Shown: positions 17,047 to 27,678 of the stretch, piece by piece
How the letters are laid out: the number at the start of each line of letters is the position of its first letter
Position numbering within the stretch: the stretch's first letter is position 1
The notes under the pieces: generated by a model
What the model saw: only the letters and a program-made list of their open reading frames with translations
Database searches by the model: none
Told to the model about the DNA's origin: nothing
Assembly (NCBI GenBank): GCA_041483135.1
Contig: JBGPFE010000001.1
Coordinates: forward strand, 1 to 64,000
Origin: PALSA-1004 sp041483135
GTDB lineage: Bacteria; Pseudomonadota; Gammaproteobacteria; Burkholderiales; SG8-41
Length of the DNA stretch: 64,000 nucleotides
Direction of reading: 5' to 3'
Position numbers and translations under genes: made by a program

Positions 17047-17921
17047 GTGAAGCGGTTTCCACCCTGGATGGCGAAGTGGCCCCGGCGGTCCAGCCCGGAC
17101 GGGAGTTGACGACTGCGCGCGAAGGCTGCGGGCTCAGTGTTGCCGACATTGCGCGCCAGTTGAAGCTCTCGCCGTGGCAGGTGGAAGCGCTGGAGGCCGG
17201 AGATTACCGGCGTCTGCCCGGCGCCGTGTTCGTGCGCGGCTTCATTCGCAATTACGCACGTCTGGTAAAGCTTGATTCAGCACCGCTGCTGGCGAGCGCG
17301 GAGCCGCGGTTGCCGCAGACGACGCACGCGGTCCCGGAGATGCCGCGGTCCGTCGCCACGTTCCCGACCGGGCACGAACTGAGATGGCACAAGTACGCAA
17401 TCGCGGCAATCGTACTGGTTATCCCGATCGTGCTTTTCGAGTTTTATCGTGACGACACACACGAGGTCACGGTGAAGTCGCGCCAGGTCGCGTTGCCGAC
17501 GCCGCGGGTCGTCATGGAAGCGAAACCGGTTGAGGCTGCGCCAAGCGTACCGCCGGTTGCCGCGGTGTCGGATGCGCCCGCGAAGCCGCTGCGGGCGGAG
17601 CCGCCTCGCGTCAGGCCGGAGCAAGCCCAATCCGACAAGCTGCCGGTTGCGGAACAGACGGCGAGCGTCGAGCGCAAACCGGGCGAGCACCTGGTGAGAC
17701 TCAGATTCGAGCAGGAATCGTGGGTCGAGATTCGGGACAGAAACGGGCGCAAGATCTTTTCGCAGCTCAATCCCGCCGGTACCGTGCAATCGGTGAGCGG
17801 GCTGCCGCCGTTGTCATTGGTAGTGGGCAACGCCGCCGGCGTGCGTCTGCTGCTCAACAATCGGCCGGTCGATCTTGCGCCCCACATCAAGGTTGACGTT
17901 GCGCGGCTGACCCTCGAGTAA
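17043..17921 (+). CDS. RodZ-like helix-turn-helix membrane protein (DUF4115)
   Basis: 292 residues. An N-terminal Xre-type HTH_25 domain (about 18-85; LSVADIARQLKLSPWQVEAL) is followed by a basic linker, one membrane helix (about 119-137; IAAIVLVIPIVLF), a Pro/Glu-rich periplasmic linker and a C-terminal DUF4115 beta domain (about 215-290). This is the RodZ layout, a protein that links MreB to the cell-wall elongation machinery. It overlaps pilW by 4 nt (ATGA) and precedes ispG by 6 nt. Confidence 0.85.
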   Translation: MSEAVSTLDGEVAPAVQPGRELTTAREGCGLSVADIARQLKLSPWQVEALEAGDYRRLPGAVFVRGFIRNYARLVKLDSAPLLASAEPRLPQTTHAVPEMPRSVATFPTGHELRWHKYAIAAIVLVIPIVLFEFYRDDTHEVTVKSRQVALPTPRVVMEAKPVEAAPSVPPVAAVSDAPAKPLRAEPPRVRPEQAQSDKLPVAEQTASVERKPGEHLVRLRFEQESWVEIRDRNGRKIFSQLNPAGTVQSVSGLPPLSLVVGNAAGVRLLLNNRPVDLAPHIKVDVARLTLE

Positions 17922-17927
17922 CAGCCC

Positions 17928-19187
17928 ATGTACGGAATCCAACCGCGCCGTTCGGCGCGACCAGTGTTGGTCGGTGACGTCGCAATCGGCGGCGCCGCGC
18001 CGATCGTCGTGCAGTCGATGACCAACACCGATACCGCTGACGTCGCCGCGACCGTCGCGCAGGTGGCGGAGCTCGCGCGCGCCGGCTCGGAACTGGTACG
18101 CGTCACCGTCAATACCGCCGAAGCGGCGGCTGCGGTGCCGCACATTCGCGAACGGCTGGCGGCCAAGGGCATCGCTGTGCCGTTGATCGGGGATTTCCAT
18201 TTCAACGGCCACCGCCTGCTGACGCGGCATCCGGCGTGCGCGGAGGCGCTCGCCAAGCTGCGCATCAATCCGGGCAACGTCGGGCACGGCTCGAAGCGCG
18301 ACGAGCAGTTCGCGACCATGATCGAATTTGCGTGCAAGTATGACAAGCCGGTGCGCATCGGCGTCAACTGGGGCAGCCTGGATCCTGAGCTGCTGGCGCG
18401 GATGATGGACGACAATGCGCGCACCGCGCAGCCGGAAGAAGCGGCGGTGGTAACTCGCAAGGCATTGGTGGTGTCGGCGCTGGAGAGCGCGCAGCAAGCG
18501 GAAGAACTGGGTTTGGCCTCCGGCAAGATCGTGCTGTCGTGCAAGGTGAGCGGCGTGCAGGACCTGATCGCGGTTTATCGCGATCTCGCCGCGCGCTGCG
18601 ATTATCCGTTGCACCTCGGCCTTACCGAAGCCGGGATGGGATCGAAAGGCATAGTCGCATCGACCGCGGCGATGGCGGTTCTGCTGCAGGAAGGCATCGG
18701 CGACACGATCCGCATTTCGCTCACGCCCGAGCCCGGCGGTGACCGTACGCGCGAAGTGGTGGTCGCGCAGGAGATCCTGCAGACCATGGGGCTGCGCTCG
18801 TTTACGCCGCTGGTGATCGCGTGCCCGGGCTGCGGCCGCACCACCAGCACGTTCTTTCAGGTGCTCGCCGACCAGATTCAGTCGTATCTGCGCGCGCAGA
18901 TGCCGCACTGGCGCGGCCGTTATCCGGGCGTCGAGAACATGCATGTCGCGGTGATGGGGTGTGTGGTCAACGGCCCGGGCGAAAGCAAGCATGCGAACAT
19001 CGGCATCAGCCTGCCGGGCTCGGGCGAAAACCCGGTCGCGCCGGTTTACATCGATGGCGTCAGGGCTGTGACGCTGAAAGGCGATAACATTGCAACTGAA
19101 TTCCAGGCGCTGGTCGAGCAGTACGTGCGGAAAAACTACGCCGGGAAAAACCCGGCGCCCGCGCGTACCGTGACGTCGGCAAGCTGA
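17928..19187 (+). CDS. ispG: 4-hydroxy-3-methylbut-2-en-1-yl diphosphate synthase
   Basis: 419 residues. IspG (GcpE) reduces MEcPP to HMBPP in the methylerythritol phosphate pathway of isoprenoid synthesis, using a [4Fe-4S] cluster. The cluster Cys residues lie in ACPGCGRTT and GCVVNGPGES. The N-terminal TIM barrel begins QSMTNTDTADVAATVAQV. A length above 400 is normal for betaproteobacterial forms, which carry an insertion. It sits in an operon with rodZ-like upstream and hisS 22 nt downstream. Confidence 0.96.
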   Translation: MYGIQPRRSARPVLVGDVAIGGAAPIVVQSMTNTDTADVAATVAQVAELARAGSELVRVTVNTAEAAAAVPHIRERLAAKGIAVPLIGDFHFNGHRLLTRHPACAEALAKLRINPGNVGHGSKRDEQFATMIEFACKYDKPVRIGVNWGSLDPELLARMMDDNARTAQPEEAAVVTRKALVVSALESAQQAEELGLASGKIVLSCKVSGVQDLIAVYRDLAARCDYPLHLGLTEAGMGSKGIVASTAAMAVLLQEGIGDTIRISLTPEPGGDRTREVVVAQEILQTMGLRSFTPLVIACPGCGRTTSTFFQVLADQIQSYLRAQMPHWRGRYPGVENMHVAVMGCVVNGPGESKHANIGISLPGSGENPVAPVYIDGVRAVTLKGDNIATEFQALVEQYVRKNYAGKNPAPARTVTSAS

Positions 19188-19209
19188 GCGCTGCGCGTCC
19201 AACGCATCC

Positions 19210-20477
<1,268 letters not shown>

Positions 20478-20478
<1 letters not shown>

Positions 20479-21119
20479 TGATGGCAGTTTATGATCTAGA
20501 GGAACAGGAACAGCTGGACGAGATGAAGGCGTGGTGGCAGCAAAACCGCAAACTCGTCCTCCTGGTGATTGTCGTGGCGGCAGTTACCGCCGGGGGCATT
20601 CAGGGCTGGCGTTATTACCAGAACAAACAGGGGCTGGAGGCAGGCGAGCTCTACACCCAATTGCAGGGCGCGGTCAGCGGCGGCAATCAGAAAAAAGTGC
20701 AGGACATCGCCGTAGTGCTGGCCGAAAAGTACCCGCGCACCGGTTACGCGGCATTCGCAGCGCTGGCCGGCGCCAAGGCCGCATTCGACAGCGGCGATGC
20801 GGCGGCAGCCAGGACGCACCTGCAGTGGGTCATCGACAACGGCCGGGCAGATGAAACGCGCGACATCGCACGGCTGCGGCTCGCCGCAGTGCTGCTCGAC
20901 GAAAAAAAACACGACGAGGCGCTGAAGCTGCTGGAAACGCAGCACGTCGACACCTTAAGCGCGCTTTACGCCGACCTTAAAGGCGACGTGCTGGTGGCAC
21001 AAGGCAAAACCCAGGAGGCGCGCGGCGCGTATCAGCTCGCGCTCGACAAGAGCGATGCCAAGAGCAGCTACCGGGCGCTGATCCAGATCAAGCTCGACGC
21101 GCTGGGTGCGGCGAAATGA
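20478..21119 (+). CDS. YfgM-like tetratricopeptide membrane protein
   Basis: 213 residues. A short acidic cytoplasmic N-terminus (DLEEQEQLDEMKAWW) and one helix (about 24-43) lead into a periplasmic TPR domain with LAEKYPRTGYAAFAAL and ARLRLAAVLLDEKKHDEAL. YfgM in E. coli is an accessory of SecYEG that works with PpiD in envelope protein folding. ATG 20481 is an alternative start and has better spacing from GAGG. The gene overlaps both hisS and bamB, the same order as in E. coli hisS-yfgM-bamB-der. Confidence 0.88.
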
Positions 21120-22279
21120 CGGTTTCAGCCCTGCGGCGACTCTCGCTTGGAGCGCTGCTGCCGCTCGTAGTGGGCGGTTGCGCGCCCGGCGACTACTTTG
21201 ACAAGTGGTTCGGCAGCGGTCCCGCGATGAAGCCCGCCGAGCTGGTCGCATTCAAGCCGACTGCCACCGCCAAAATCCTGTGGCAGAGCAGCATCGGCAC
21301 CGCCGAACAATTTGTGTTCACGCCGGCGGTCAATGAGGGTTCGGTCTACGCCGCAGGCGCAGCGGGCCAGATCGCGCGCCTTGATGCTGGCAGCGGCAAG
21401 CTGCTGGCGCGTATCGACAGCAAAAATCATCTCTCCGGCGGCGTTGGCAGCAATGGCCACCTGATTCTGGTCGGCACCGCCAAGGGCGAGGTGCTGGCGT
21501 TCGAGCCGACCGGCAAGCCGGTATGGAAAGTTCAGCTCACGAGCGAGGTGTTAAGTGCGCCGCAGACCGAGCTGGGCATGGTGGTCGTGCGCAGCGGCGA
21601 TGGCCGCGTTTTCGGGCTCGACGCCGCGACCGGCAGCCGCAAGTGGGTTTATCAGCGCACGCTGCCGGCGTTGACGGTGCGCACTTATGTCAGCGTAGTG
21701 CTGCATCGCGGCGGCGTATTCGCCGGCTTTCCAGGCGGCAGGCTGGTGGCGCTTTCGCTCAACACCGGCAACGTCGGCTGGGAAGCGACGGTGGCATTGC
21801 CGAAAGGCGCCACCGAGCTCGAGCGCGTGGCGGATATCTCGAGTTTGCCGGTGATCGATGGCACGCAGATCTGCGCCGTCGCCTACCAGGGGCGCGTCGC
21901 GTGCTTTGACCTGATTAAAGGCGCGCCCAACTGGGCGCGCGACATCTCGAGCGTCTCCGGCATGGCGGTCGACGACCGCAACGTCTACGTTGCCGACGAC
22001 AAGAGCGCGCTCGTTGCGTTCGAGAAAACGAGTGGCGCCAGCCAGTGGAAACAGGACAAGCTGTACGGCCGCTACGCGAGCGGGCCGGTGGTTACCGGCA
22101 AGTACGTTGCGGTCGGGGACTTTCAGGGCTACGTGCATTTCCTGTCGCGCGAAGACGGCTCGTTTGCCGCGCGCCTCGCGACCGACGGCAGCCCGATCAT
22201 CGCCCAGCCGATTGCGCTCGATAACGGCATCCTGGTGCAGACCGTCAAAGGCGGGATTTTCGTGATTGGCATCCAGTAA
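21116..22279 (+). CDS. bamB: Outer membrane protein assembly factor BamB
   Basis: 387-residue outer-membrane lipoprotein with lipobox VGGC (Cys about 22) and an eight-bladed PQQ-like beta propeller. Repeated blade motifs include GSVYAAGAAGQIARLDAGSG, GKPVWKVQL and GSRKWVYQRTLPAL. BamB scaffolds the BamA complex that inserts beta-barrel proteins. It starts with ATG overlapping the upstream stop (ATGA). A 149-bp spacer with repeat arms separates it from der. Confidence 0.94.
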   Translation: MTVSALRRLSLGALLPLVVGGCAPGDYFDKWFGSGPAMKPAELVAFKPTATAKILWQSSIGTAEQFVFTPAVNEGSVYAAGAAGQIARLDAGSGKLLARIDSKNHLSGGVGSNGHLILVGTAKGEVLAFEPTGKPVWKVQLTSEVLSAPQTELGMVVVRSGDGRVFGLDAATGSRKWVYQRTLPALTVRTYVSVVLHRGGVFAGFPGGRLVALSLNTGNVGWEATVALPKGATELERVADISSLPVIDGTQICAVAYQGRVACFDLIKGAPNWARDISSVSGMAVDDRNVYVADDKSALVAFEKTSGASQWKQDKLYGRYASGPVVTGKYVAVGDFQGYVHFLSREDGSFAARLATDGSPIIAQPIALDNGILVQTVKGGIFVIGIQ

Positions 22280-22292
22280 ATTCCGCAGCTGA

Positions 22293-22418
22293 GCCGCCAA
22301 GAACGCAAAGGACGCCAAGGAAAGCATGCAAGATGTTCGTCTTGCATAATTCCGGTCTGCCGTGCAGCAAATTCCAGTGTACTGGCCTAGAGAAAAATAC
22401 TTAGCATCCTTGGCGGCA
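22293..22418. repeat. Spacer with complementary CGCCAAG arms between bamB and der
   Basis: The left arm at 22293-22325 carries GCCGCCAAG, AACGCAAAG and GACGCCAAGG. The right arm at about 22403-22418 reads as its complement (CATCCTTGGCGGCAGG). Between them lies about 75 bp of A/T-richer sequence. The two arms could fold into a hairpin in the bamB-der transcript. Confidence 0.7.
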
Positions 22419-22428
22419 GGGTTTTAAC

Positions 22429-23772
22429 GTGATACCAACTATCGTCATCGTCGGGCGGCCGAATGTCGGCAAGTCGACGCTGTTCAACCGGCTCACCCGC
22501 AGCCGCGATGCGCTCGTCGCCGCCATGCCCGGTCTGACGCGGGACCGGCACTACGGACGCGGCCGCGTCGGCGGCAAGTCGTACATCGTCGTGGACACCG
22601 GCGGTCTAGAGCCGGTCGCGCACGACGGTATCCTGCATGCGATGGCGCAGCAGACGCTGCTGGCGATCGACGAGGCTGACGCGATCCTCTTCATGGTGGA
22701 TGGACGGCAGGGGCTGACGCCACAGGATCGTGACATCGCCGAGCAATTGCGCCGGACCGGGCGCCGGATCTGGCTGGTTGTCAACAAGGCGGAAGGAATG
22801 CAACCAGCCACGGTCAATGCCGAATTTCATGAACTCGCGCTTGGGCCGCCGCTCGCAATTTCAGCCGCGCACGGTGAAGGCGTGAGCGATCTTGCTGACC
22901 TGATCCTCGCTGAATATCCGGTTGCAGAGGAGATCGACGACGGAGAGCAGCGCGAACAACGACCGCGCATTGCAGTGGTCGGGCGGCCCAACGTCGGCAA
23001 GTCGACGCTGGTGAATCGAATGCTCGGCGAAGAACGGGTTCTGGTATACGACGAGCCGGGCACGACGCGCGACAGCATTTACGTCGATTTCGAGCGCAGC
23101 GGCCGCCAATATACCCTGATCGACACCGCCGGCATGCGGCGCCGCGGACGGGTCACCAATGCAGTCGAGAAATTCTCGATAGTCAAAACGCTGCAGGCGG
23201 TCGAGGATGCCAATGTCGTGGTCCTCGTGCTCGATGCGCGCGAGCAGGTCTTCGACCAGGACGCGCATATCGCCGGCTACATCCTGGAAGCAGGGCGCGC
23301 GCTGGTGGTGGCGGTCAACAAATGGGACGGCTTGAGCGCCGAAGAGCGCGATTGGACCAGGCGCAGCCTTGCGCGCACGCTGAATTTCATCGAATTCGCG
23401 CCAGCGCACTATATCTCTGCGCTGGCGGGGACCGGCCTCAAGCCGCTGTTCGCCTCGATTGAGCGCGCCTATGCGGCGGCGATGGTTCAGTTGCCGACCC
23501 CGAAACTGACCCGGGCGCTGATAGCTGCCGTCGCTCGTCAGTCGCCGCCGCGCGCCGGGATGTTTCGTCCCAAATTGCGCTATGCGCACCAGGGCGGCAG
23601 CAACCCGCCGCGCATCGTGATCCATGGCACCAGTCTCAGCCGCATTTCCGACAGTTACCGGCGCTATCTGGAACGTTTTTTCCGCGAGACGTTCAAACTA
23701 CAAGGCACCCCGCTCAAAATCGAGTTTCGGCAGGGCGCCAACCCCTACGCCAAGCGCCGCGCCAAGGGGTGA
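22429..23772 (+). CDS. der: Ribosome biogenesis GTPase Der (EngA)
   Basis: 447 residues with two tandem GTPase domains. The G1 motif GRPNVGKST appears near residue 8 and again near 185. NKAEG and NKWDG are the G4 motifs, and a C-terminal KH-like domain spans about 355-447. Der acts in 50S subunit maturation. The start is GTG 22429; no ATG lies close. The gene order bamB-der is conserved in proteobacteria. Confidence 0.97.
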   Translation: MIPTIVIVGRPNVGKSTLFNRLTRSRDALVAAMPGLTRDRHYGRGRVGGKSYIVVDTGGLEPVAHDGILHAMAQQTLLAIDEADAILFMVDGRQGLTPQDRDIAEQLRRTGRRIWLVVNKAEGMQPATVNAEFHELALGPPLAISAAHGEGVSDLADLILAEYPVAEEIDDGEQREQRPRIAVVGRPNVGKSTLVNRMLGEERVLVYDEPGTTRDSIYVDFERSGRQYTLIDTAGMRRRGRVTNAVEKFSIVKTLQAVEDANVVVLVLDAREQVFDQDAHIAGYILEAGRALVVAVNKWDGLSAEERDWTRRSLARTLNFIEFAPAHYISALAGTGLKPLFASIERAYAAAMVQLPTPKLTRALIAAVARQSPPRAGMFRPKLRYAHQGGSNPPRIVIHGTSLSRISDSYRRYLERFFRETFKLQGTPLKIEFRQGANPYAKRRAKG

Positions 23773-23844
23773 GGGTCGCTATGGCGTTAGGCTGGGAAAT
23801 ACAGTAGAGTGTTGAAGCTAATACCAAAAAACGATAGGGCAAAC

Positions 23845-24084
23845 ATGAGCACTAAAGGGCAGCTGCTACAAGACCCGTTTCTGAATACGCTGCGCAAAGA
23901 GCATGTGCCGGTGTCCATTTACCTGGTCAACGGCATCAAGTTGCAGGGCCAGATCGAATCGTTCGATCAGTACGTGGTGTTGCTCAAAAACACGGTCACG
24001 CAGATGGTCTATAAACACGCGATTTCAACCGTCGTTCCCGCGCGCCCGGTCACTCTCGCGATAGAACCCACTGCCGAGAGCTGA
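23845..24084 (+). CDS. hfq: RNA chaperone Hfq
   Basis: 79 residues. Hfq forms a hexameric Sm ring that pairs small RNAs with mRNAs. The Sm1 motif spans about residues 24-56 (VNGIKLQGQIESFDQYVVLL) and Sm2 contains KHAISTVVP. QLLQDPFLN at the N-terminus is the conserved proximal-face segment. ATG 23845 is preceded by ATAGGG. The C-terminal tail is short, as is common in betaproteobacteria. hflX follows 9 nt later, the usual hfq-hflX-hflK-hflC order. Confidence 0.97.
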   Translation: MSTKGQLLQDPFLNTLRKEHVPVSIYLVNGIKLQGQIESFDQYVVLLKNTVTQMVYKHAISTVVPARPVTLAIEPTAES

Positions 24085-24093
24085 TCACAATTA

Positions 24094-25218
24094 ATGTTTG
24101 AACGTCCGGGGAGCAGCTCCCAGGCGGTGCTGGTCAGCCTCGATTTCGGCGACGAAGATTTCGCCGAATCGACGCAAGAGCTGGCGCAGCTTGCCACGAG
24201 CGCGCGCATCGGCATCGCCGACGTGCTGCAAGGCCGCCGCGCGCGTCCGGATTCCGCGTATTTCGCCGGCACCGGCAAGGTCGAGGAGCTCGCGGCATTG
24301 CTGGCGCGCACCGGCGCCAAGCTGGTGATCTTCAATCACGAGCTGTCGCCGGCACAGGAGCGCAATCTCGAGAAACGCCTGAATTGCCGCGTGATCGATC
24401 GCGTGAGCCTCATCCTGGACATCTTCGCCCAGCGCGCGCGCAGCCACGAAGGCAAGCTGCAGGTCGAGCTCGCGCAACTCGAACACCTGGCGACACGCCT
24501 GGTGCGCGGCTGGACCCACCTGGAGCGGCAGAAAGGCGGTATCGGCCTGCGCGGACCCGGTGAAACACAGCTTGAAACCGACCGCCGGCTGCTGGCCAAA
24601 CGCGTCAAGCTGCTCAAGGACAAACTCGCCCGGCTGGCCAGCCAGCGTGAAGTGCAGCGCCGCGCGCGGCGCCGCGCGAACATGCTGTCGGTATCGCTGG
24701 TCGGCTATACCAACGCTGGCAAGAGCACGCTGTTCAATGCATTGACGCGTGCCCATGCCTACGCCGCCGACCAATTGTTCGCGACGCTCGATACCACGAC
24801 GCGCCGCGTGTATCTGCCGAATGGCGCGCCGCTGGTGTTATCCGATACCGTCGGCTTTATCCGCCAGTTGCCGCACACCCTGGTGGCGGCGTTTCGCGCC
24901 ACGCTCGAAGAGGCGGTGCAGGCGGATTTGTTGTTGCATGTGGTCGATGCCGGCAGCACGACGCGCGACGCCCAGATCGCGGCGGTCAATTCGGTATTGG
25001 TTGAAATCGGCGCCGATCGCATACCGCAGATACAGATCTACAACAAGATCGACTTGAACGGAGCCGCGCCAAGGATCGAGCGCGACGAGTATGGTAAAAT
25101 CAACGGTATCTGGATCAGTGCCCACACCGGTGCGGGGCTCGATTTGACGAGATCGGCGCTGGAAGAATACGCCGCCGCCGCAAACCATTATCCGGCAGTG
25201 CGTTCCGCCGCAGCTTGA
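24094..25218 (+). CDS. hflX: GTPase HflX
   Basis: 374 residues. Ribosome-binding GTPase that splits stalled or heat-damaged 70S ribosomes. The N-terminal subdomain contains ELSPAQERNLEKRL, a coiled-coil linker follows (about 140-195), the conserved GGIGLRGPGETQLE sits before the G domain, and the G1 motif GYTNAGKST is near residue 204 with NKID as G4. It is shorter than E. coli HflX (426), lacking most of the C-terminal domain, which is common in this class. Confidence 0.95.
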   Translation: MFERPGSSSQAVLVSLDFGDEDFAESTQELAQLATSARIGIADVLQGRRARPDSAYFAGTGKVEELAALLARTGAKLVIFNHELSPAQERNLEKRLNCRVIDRVSLILDIFAQRARSHEGKLQVELAQLEHLATRLVRGWTHLERQKGGIGLRGPGETQLETDRRLLAKRVKLLKDKLARLASQREVQRRARRRANMLSVSLVGYTNAGKSTLFNALTRAHAYAADQLFATLDTTTRRVYLPNGAPLVLSDTVGFIRQLPHTLVAAFRATLEEAVQADLLLHVVDAGSTTRDAQIAAVNSVLVEIGADRIPQIQIYNKIDLNGAAPRIERDEYGKINGIWISAHTGAGLDLTRSALEEYAAAANHYPAVRSAAA

Positions 25219-25356
25219 CACGGACTCGGTTCAATCATGGTTACCTATTGGCGTTCATTCCGCAGTTTTGTTGTCGAGCGCATGCACCGCGCGCTTGGCG
25301 CGCCGTCGAAGGGCGAAACAGGGGCCGGCGTAACGCGGGGTGGAATCGGCTCAATT

Positions 25357-25492
25357 TTGAGCACGGGCCCCGCTTGCGGGGATGCGACCGTGGAGCGGGC
25401 TGTGGGCGCGACAACGCCGGACCTGTGCGCGTCTACGGGGTCTGATCCCCAAGGGGAACCCCCTTCCGCCCTCCGACGCGCCTCTTCAGGGG
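25357..25492 (+). mobile_element. Palindrome-rich repeat element, copy 2 (upstream of hflK)
   Basis: 136 bp. Starts TTGAGCACGGGCCCCGCTTG and ends CGCCTCTTCAGGGG, matching copy 1 in rlmN at both ends and in length, with a diverged middle. Its left end is flanked by GCTCAA, the complement of its own TTGAGC start. Confidence 0.75.
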
Positions 25493-25554
25493 ATGTGACC
25501 CCGGAGACGGATGCAACGCCTGCGCTTGACGACGCCGAGCCAGACTCGCGGCCA

Positions 25555-25576
25555 GTCGCATCCCGCAAGCGGGGAC
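25555..25576 (-). repeat. Inverted partial end of the palindromic element
   Basis: GTCGCATCCCGCAAGCGGGG is the reverse complement, with one missing G, of the CCCCGCTTGCGGGGATGCGAC left end at 25369. With copy 2 it makes a composite inverted structure of about 200 bp before hflK. Confidence 0.65.
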
Positions 25577-25602
25577 TCTTTTCCCGGTTCGCGGGCGCGC
25601 TG

Positions 25603-26790
25603 ATGTCGCTCAACGATCCGCAGTGGGGCCGCCGCGGCGGCGGCAATCAGGGGCCGCCCGATCTTGACGAGCTCATGCGCAATTTCAGCCAGAAGCTCGG
25701 CTCGCTGTTCGGGCGCAAAGGCGGCGGCAACGGCGGCGAGCCCGGCGGGCCGAAGCTGGCGCAGTTCGGCGGCGGTGCCGGCATCCTGATCGGGCTGATC
25801 GTACTGGTGTGGCTGGCAAGCGGTTTCTACATCGTCGACGCGAGCCAGCGCGGCATCGTGCTGCGCTTCGGCAAATACATCGAGGAAACCCAGCCGGGTC
25901 CGCGCTGGCACCTGCCGTATCCGATCGAGACCGCCGAAGTCGTCAGCGTGTCGCAGGTGCGCACGGTGGAAATCGGTTACCGCAACACGGTCAAAAGCAA
26001 GGTGCCGAAAGAATCGCTGATGCTGACCGACGACGAAAACATCATCGATATCCAGTTCGCGGTGCAGTATGTGCTGAAGGACCCCAAGGATTATCTGTTC
26101 AACAACCGCTACCCCGACGAAAGCGTGCTGCAGGCGGCCGAAACCGCGATCCGCGAAATCGTCGGCAAGAACACCATGGATTTCGTGCTGTACGAAGGCC
26201 GCGCGCACGTCACCGACCGTGCGCAGAAACTGATGCAGGAAATCCTCGACCGCTACAAGACCGGCATCAATATCAGCAAGGTCACGATGCAGAATGCGCA
26301 GCCGCCGGAGCAGGTACAGGCGGCGTTTGATGACGCGGTGAAATCTGGGCAGGATCGCGAGCGCCAGAAAAACGAAGGCCAGGCTTACGCCAACGACGTG
26401 ATCCCGCGGGCGCGCGGCGCGGCGGCGCGGCTGAACCAGGAAGCCGAGGGCTACAAGCAGCGCGTGATCGAGCGCGCCGAAGGCGACGCCAGCCGCTTCC
26501 GCCAGATCGTCGCCGAATACAACAAGGCGCCCGGCGTCACGCGCGACCGTTTATACATCGATGCGATGCAGGAAATCATGAGCAACACCAGCAAGGTGCT
26601 GGTCGATCAGAAGAGCGGCAGCAATCTGCTCTATCTGCCGCTCGACAAGATCATGCAGATGACCGCGCCGAGCGTTGTGCCGCCTGACAGCGGGGTCAAA
26701 CCGGCCGAGTCCGCCGCCGTCCCCGAACCGTTGCCGTCGGCGTCGCGTTCGCGCGATGCGTTGCGCAGCCGCGACCGGGAGCCGCGCTGA
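25603..26790 (+). CDS. hflK: FtsH protease activity modulator HflK
   Basis: 395 residues from ATG 25603, where the family start SLNDPQWG begins. A Gly-rich N-terminus, one membrane helix (about 50-70; ILIGLIVLVWLASGFYIV) and the SPFH/band-7 domain (about 70-260) are followed by a coiled-coil tail. HflK and HflC form a cage around FtsH in the inner membrane. No clear Shine-Dalgarno precedes 25603, and the frame stays open to ATG 25237, so a longer form of 517 residues is possible. The stop overlaps the hflC ATG. Confidence 0.92.
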   Translation: MSLNDPQWGRRGGGNQGPPDLDELMRNFSQKLGSLFGRKGGGNGGEPGGPKLAQFGGGAGILIGLIVLVWLASGFYIVDASQRGIVLRFGKYIEETQPGPRWHLPYPIETAEVVSVSQVRTVEIGYRNTVKSKVPKESLMLTDDENIIDIQFAVQYVLKDPKDYLFNNRYPDESVLQAAETAIREIVGKNTMDFVLYEGRAHVTDRAQKLMQEILDRYKTGINISKVTMQNAQPPEQVQAAFDDAVKSGQDRERQKNEGQAYANDVIPRARGAAARLNQEAEGYKQRVIERAEGDASRFRQIVAEYNKAPGVTRDRLYIDAMQEIMSNTSKVLVDQKSGSNLLYLPLDKIMQMTAPSVVPPDSGVKPAESAAVPEPLPSASRSRDALRSRDREPR

Positions 26791-27665
26791 TGAAACAGAA
26801 TATCGGCATCGTGCTGGTCTCGACGGTCGTCGTGCTGATCGTTTTATCGCTGTCGTTGTTCGTGGTCGATCAGCGTGAGAACGCGATCGTGTTCCGCTTC
26901 GGCGAGATCGTCAGCGTGAAGAAGGCGCCGGGTTTGTATTTCAAGCTGCCCTTGATTGACAACAAGCGTGTCTTTGACGCGCGCGTGCTTACAATCGAAA
27001 GCGCCGACCCCGAGCGTTTTCTCACCTCCGAGAAGAAAAACGTGCTCGTCGACTTGTTCGTCAAATGGCGGATATCAGAGGTCGAGAAATATTACATCAG
27101 CGTCAACGGCGAGGAATCGCGCGCACAGACGCGATTGCTGCAGACGATCAATGACGGTCTGCGTGCCGAGTTTGGCAACCGCACGGTGCACGACGTGGTG
27201 TCGGGCGAGCGCGACAAGATCATGGAACTGATGCGGGATAAGGCAAATGAGGACGCGCGGAAAATTGGCGTCGAGGTGCTCGATGTTCGCGTGAAGCGCG
27301 TCGATTTGCCGCAGGAAGTAAGCCAGTCCGTGTACAGCCGCATGGATGCGGAGCGCAAGCGTGTCGCCAACGAATTGCGCTCGACCGGCGCCGCCGAATC
27401 GGAAAAGATCCGCGCCGACGCCGACAAGCAACGCGAAGTGATAATCGCGCAGGCTTACCGCGAAGCGCAGCGCATAAAGGGTGAGGGCGATGCCAAGGCT
27501 ACCGCGATTTACGCGCGCGCGTACGAGACGAACGCCGAATTCTATGCGTTTTACCGCAGCCTCGAGGCCTACCGGCAGAGCTTCAGGAGCAAGAGCGACG
27601 TGCTGGTGATCGAGCCTAATTCGGAGTTCTTCAAATACCTCAAGAGCAGCAAGCCGTCCAGGTAG
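26790..27665 (+). CDS. hflC: FtsH protease activity modulator HflC
   Basis: 291 residues. An N-terminal signal-anchor helix (about 5-25; IVLVSTVVVLIVLSLSLFVV) is followed by an SPFH domain (VDQRENAIVFRFGEIV) and a long Ala/Glu/Arg helix (about 185-245), ending in LVIEPNSEFFKYL. Partner of HflK in regulating FtsH proteolysis. Overlaps hflK by 1 nt (TGATG). Confidence 0.95.
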   Translation: MKQNIGIVLVSTVVVLIVLSLSLFVVDQRENAIVFRFGEIVSVKKAPGLYFKLPLIDNKRVFDARVLTIESADPERFLTSEKKNVLVDLFVKWRISEVEKYYISVNGEESRAQTRLLQTINDGLRAEFGNRTVHDVVSGERDKIMELMRDKANEDARKIGVEVLDVRVKRVDLPQEVSQSVYSRMDAERKRVANELRSTGAAESEKIRADADKQREVIIAQAYREAQRIKGEGDAKATAIYARAYETNAEFYAFYRSLEAYRQSFRSKSDVLVIEPNSEFFKYLKSSKPSR

Positions 27666-27678
27666 CTGGAGGTGCGCT

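Larger units (their letters stand above)
25219..25602 (+). other. hflX-hflK spacer, open in the hflK frame
   Basis: 384 bp with no recognised gene. One copy of the palindromic element (25357-25492) and an inverted partial end (25555-25576) make up about half of it. The hflK frame stays open from ATG 25237 through this stretch and would add 122 Gly/Pro/Ser/Thr-rich residues to HflK. I see no domain in them. Confidence 0.6.
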
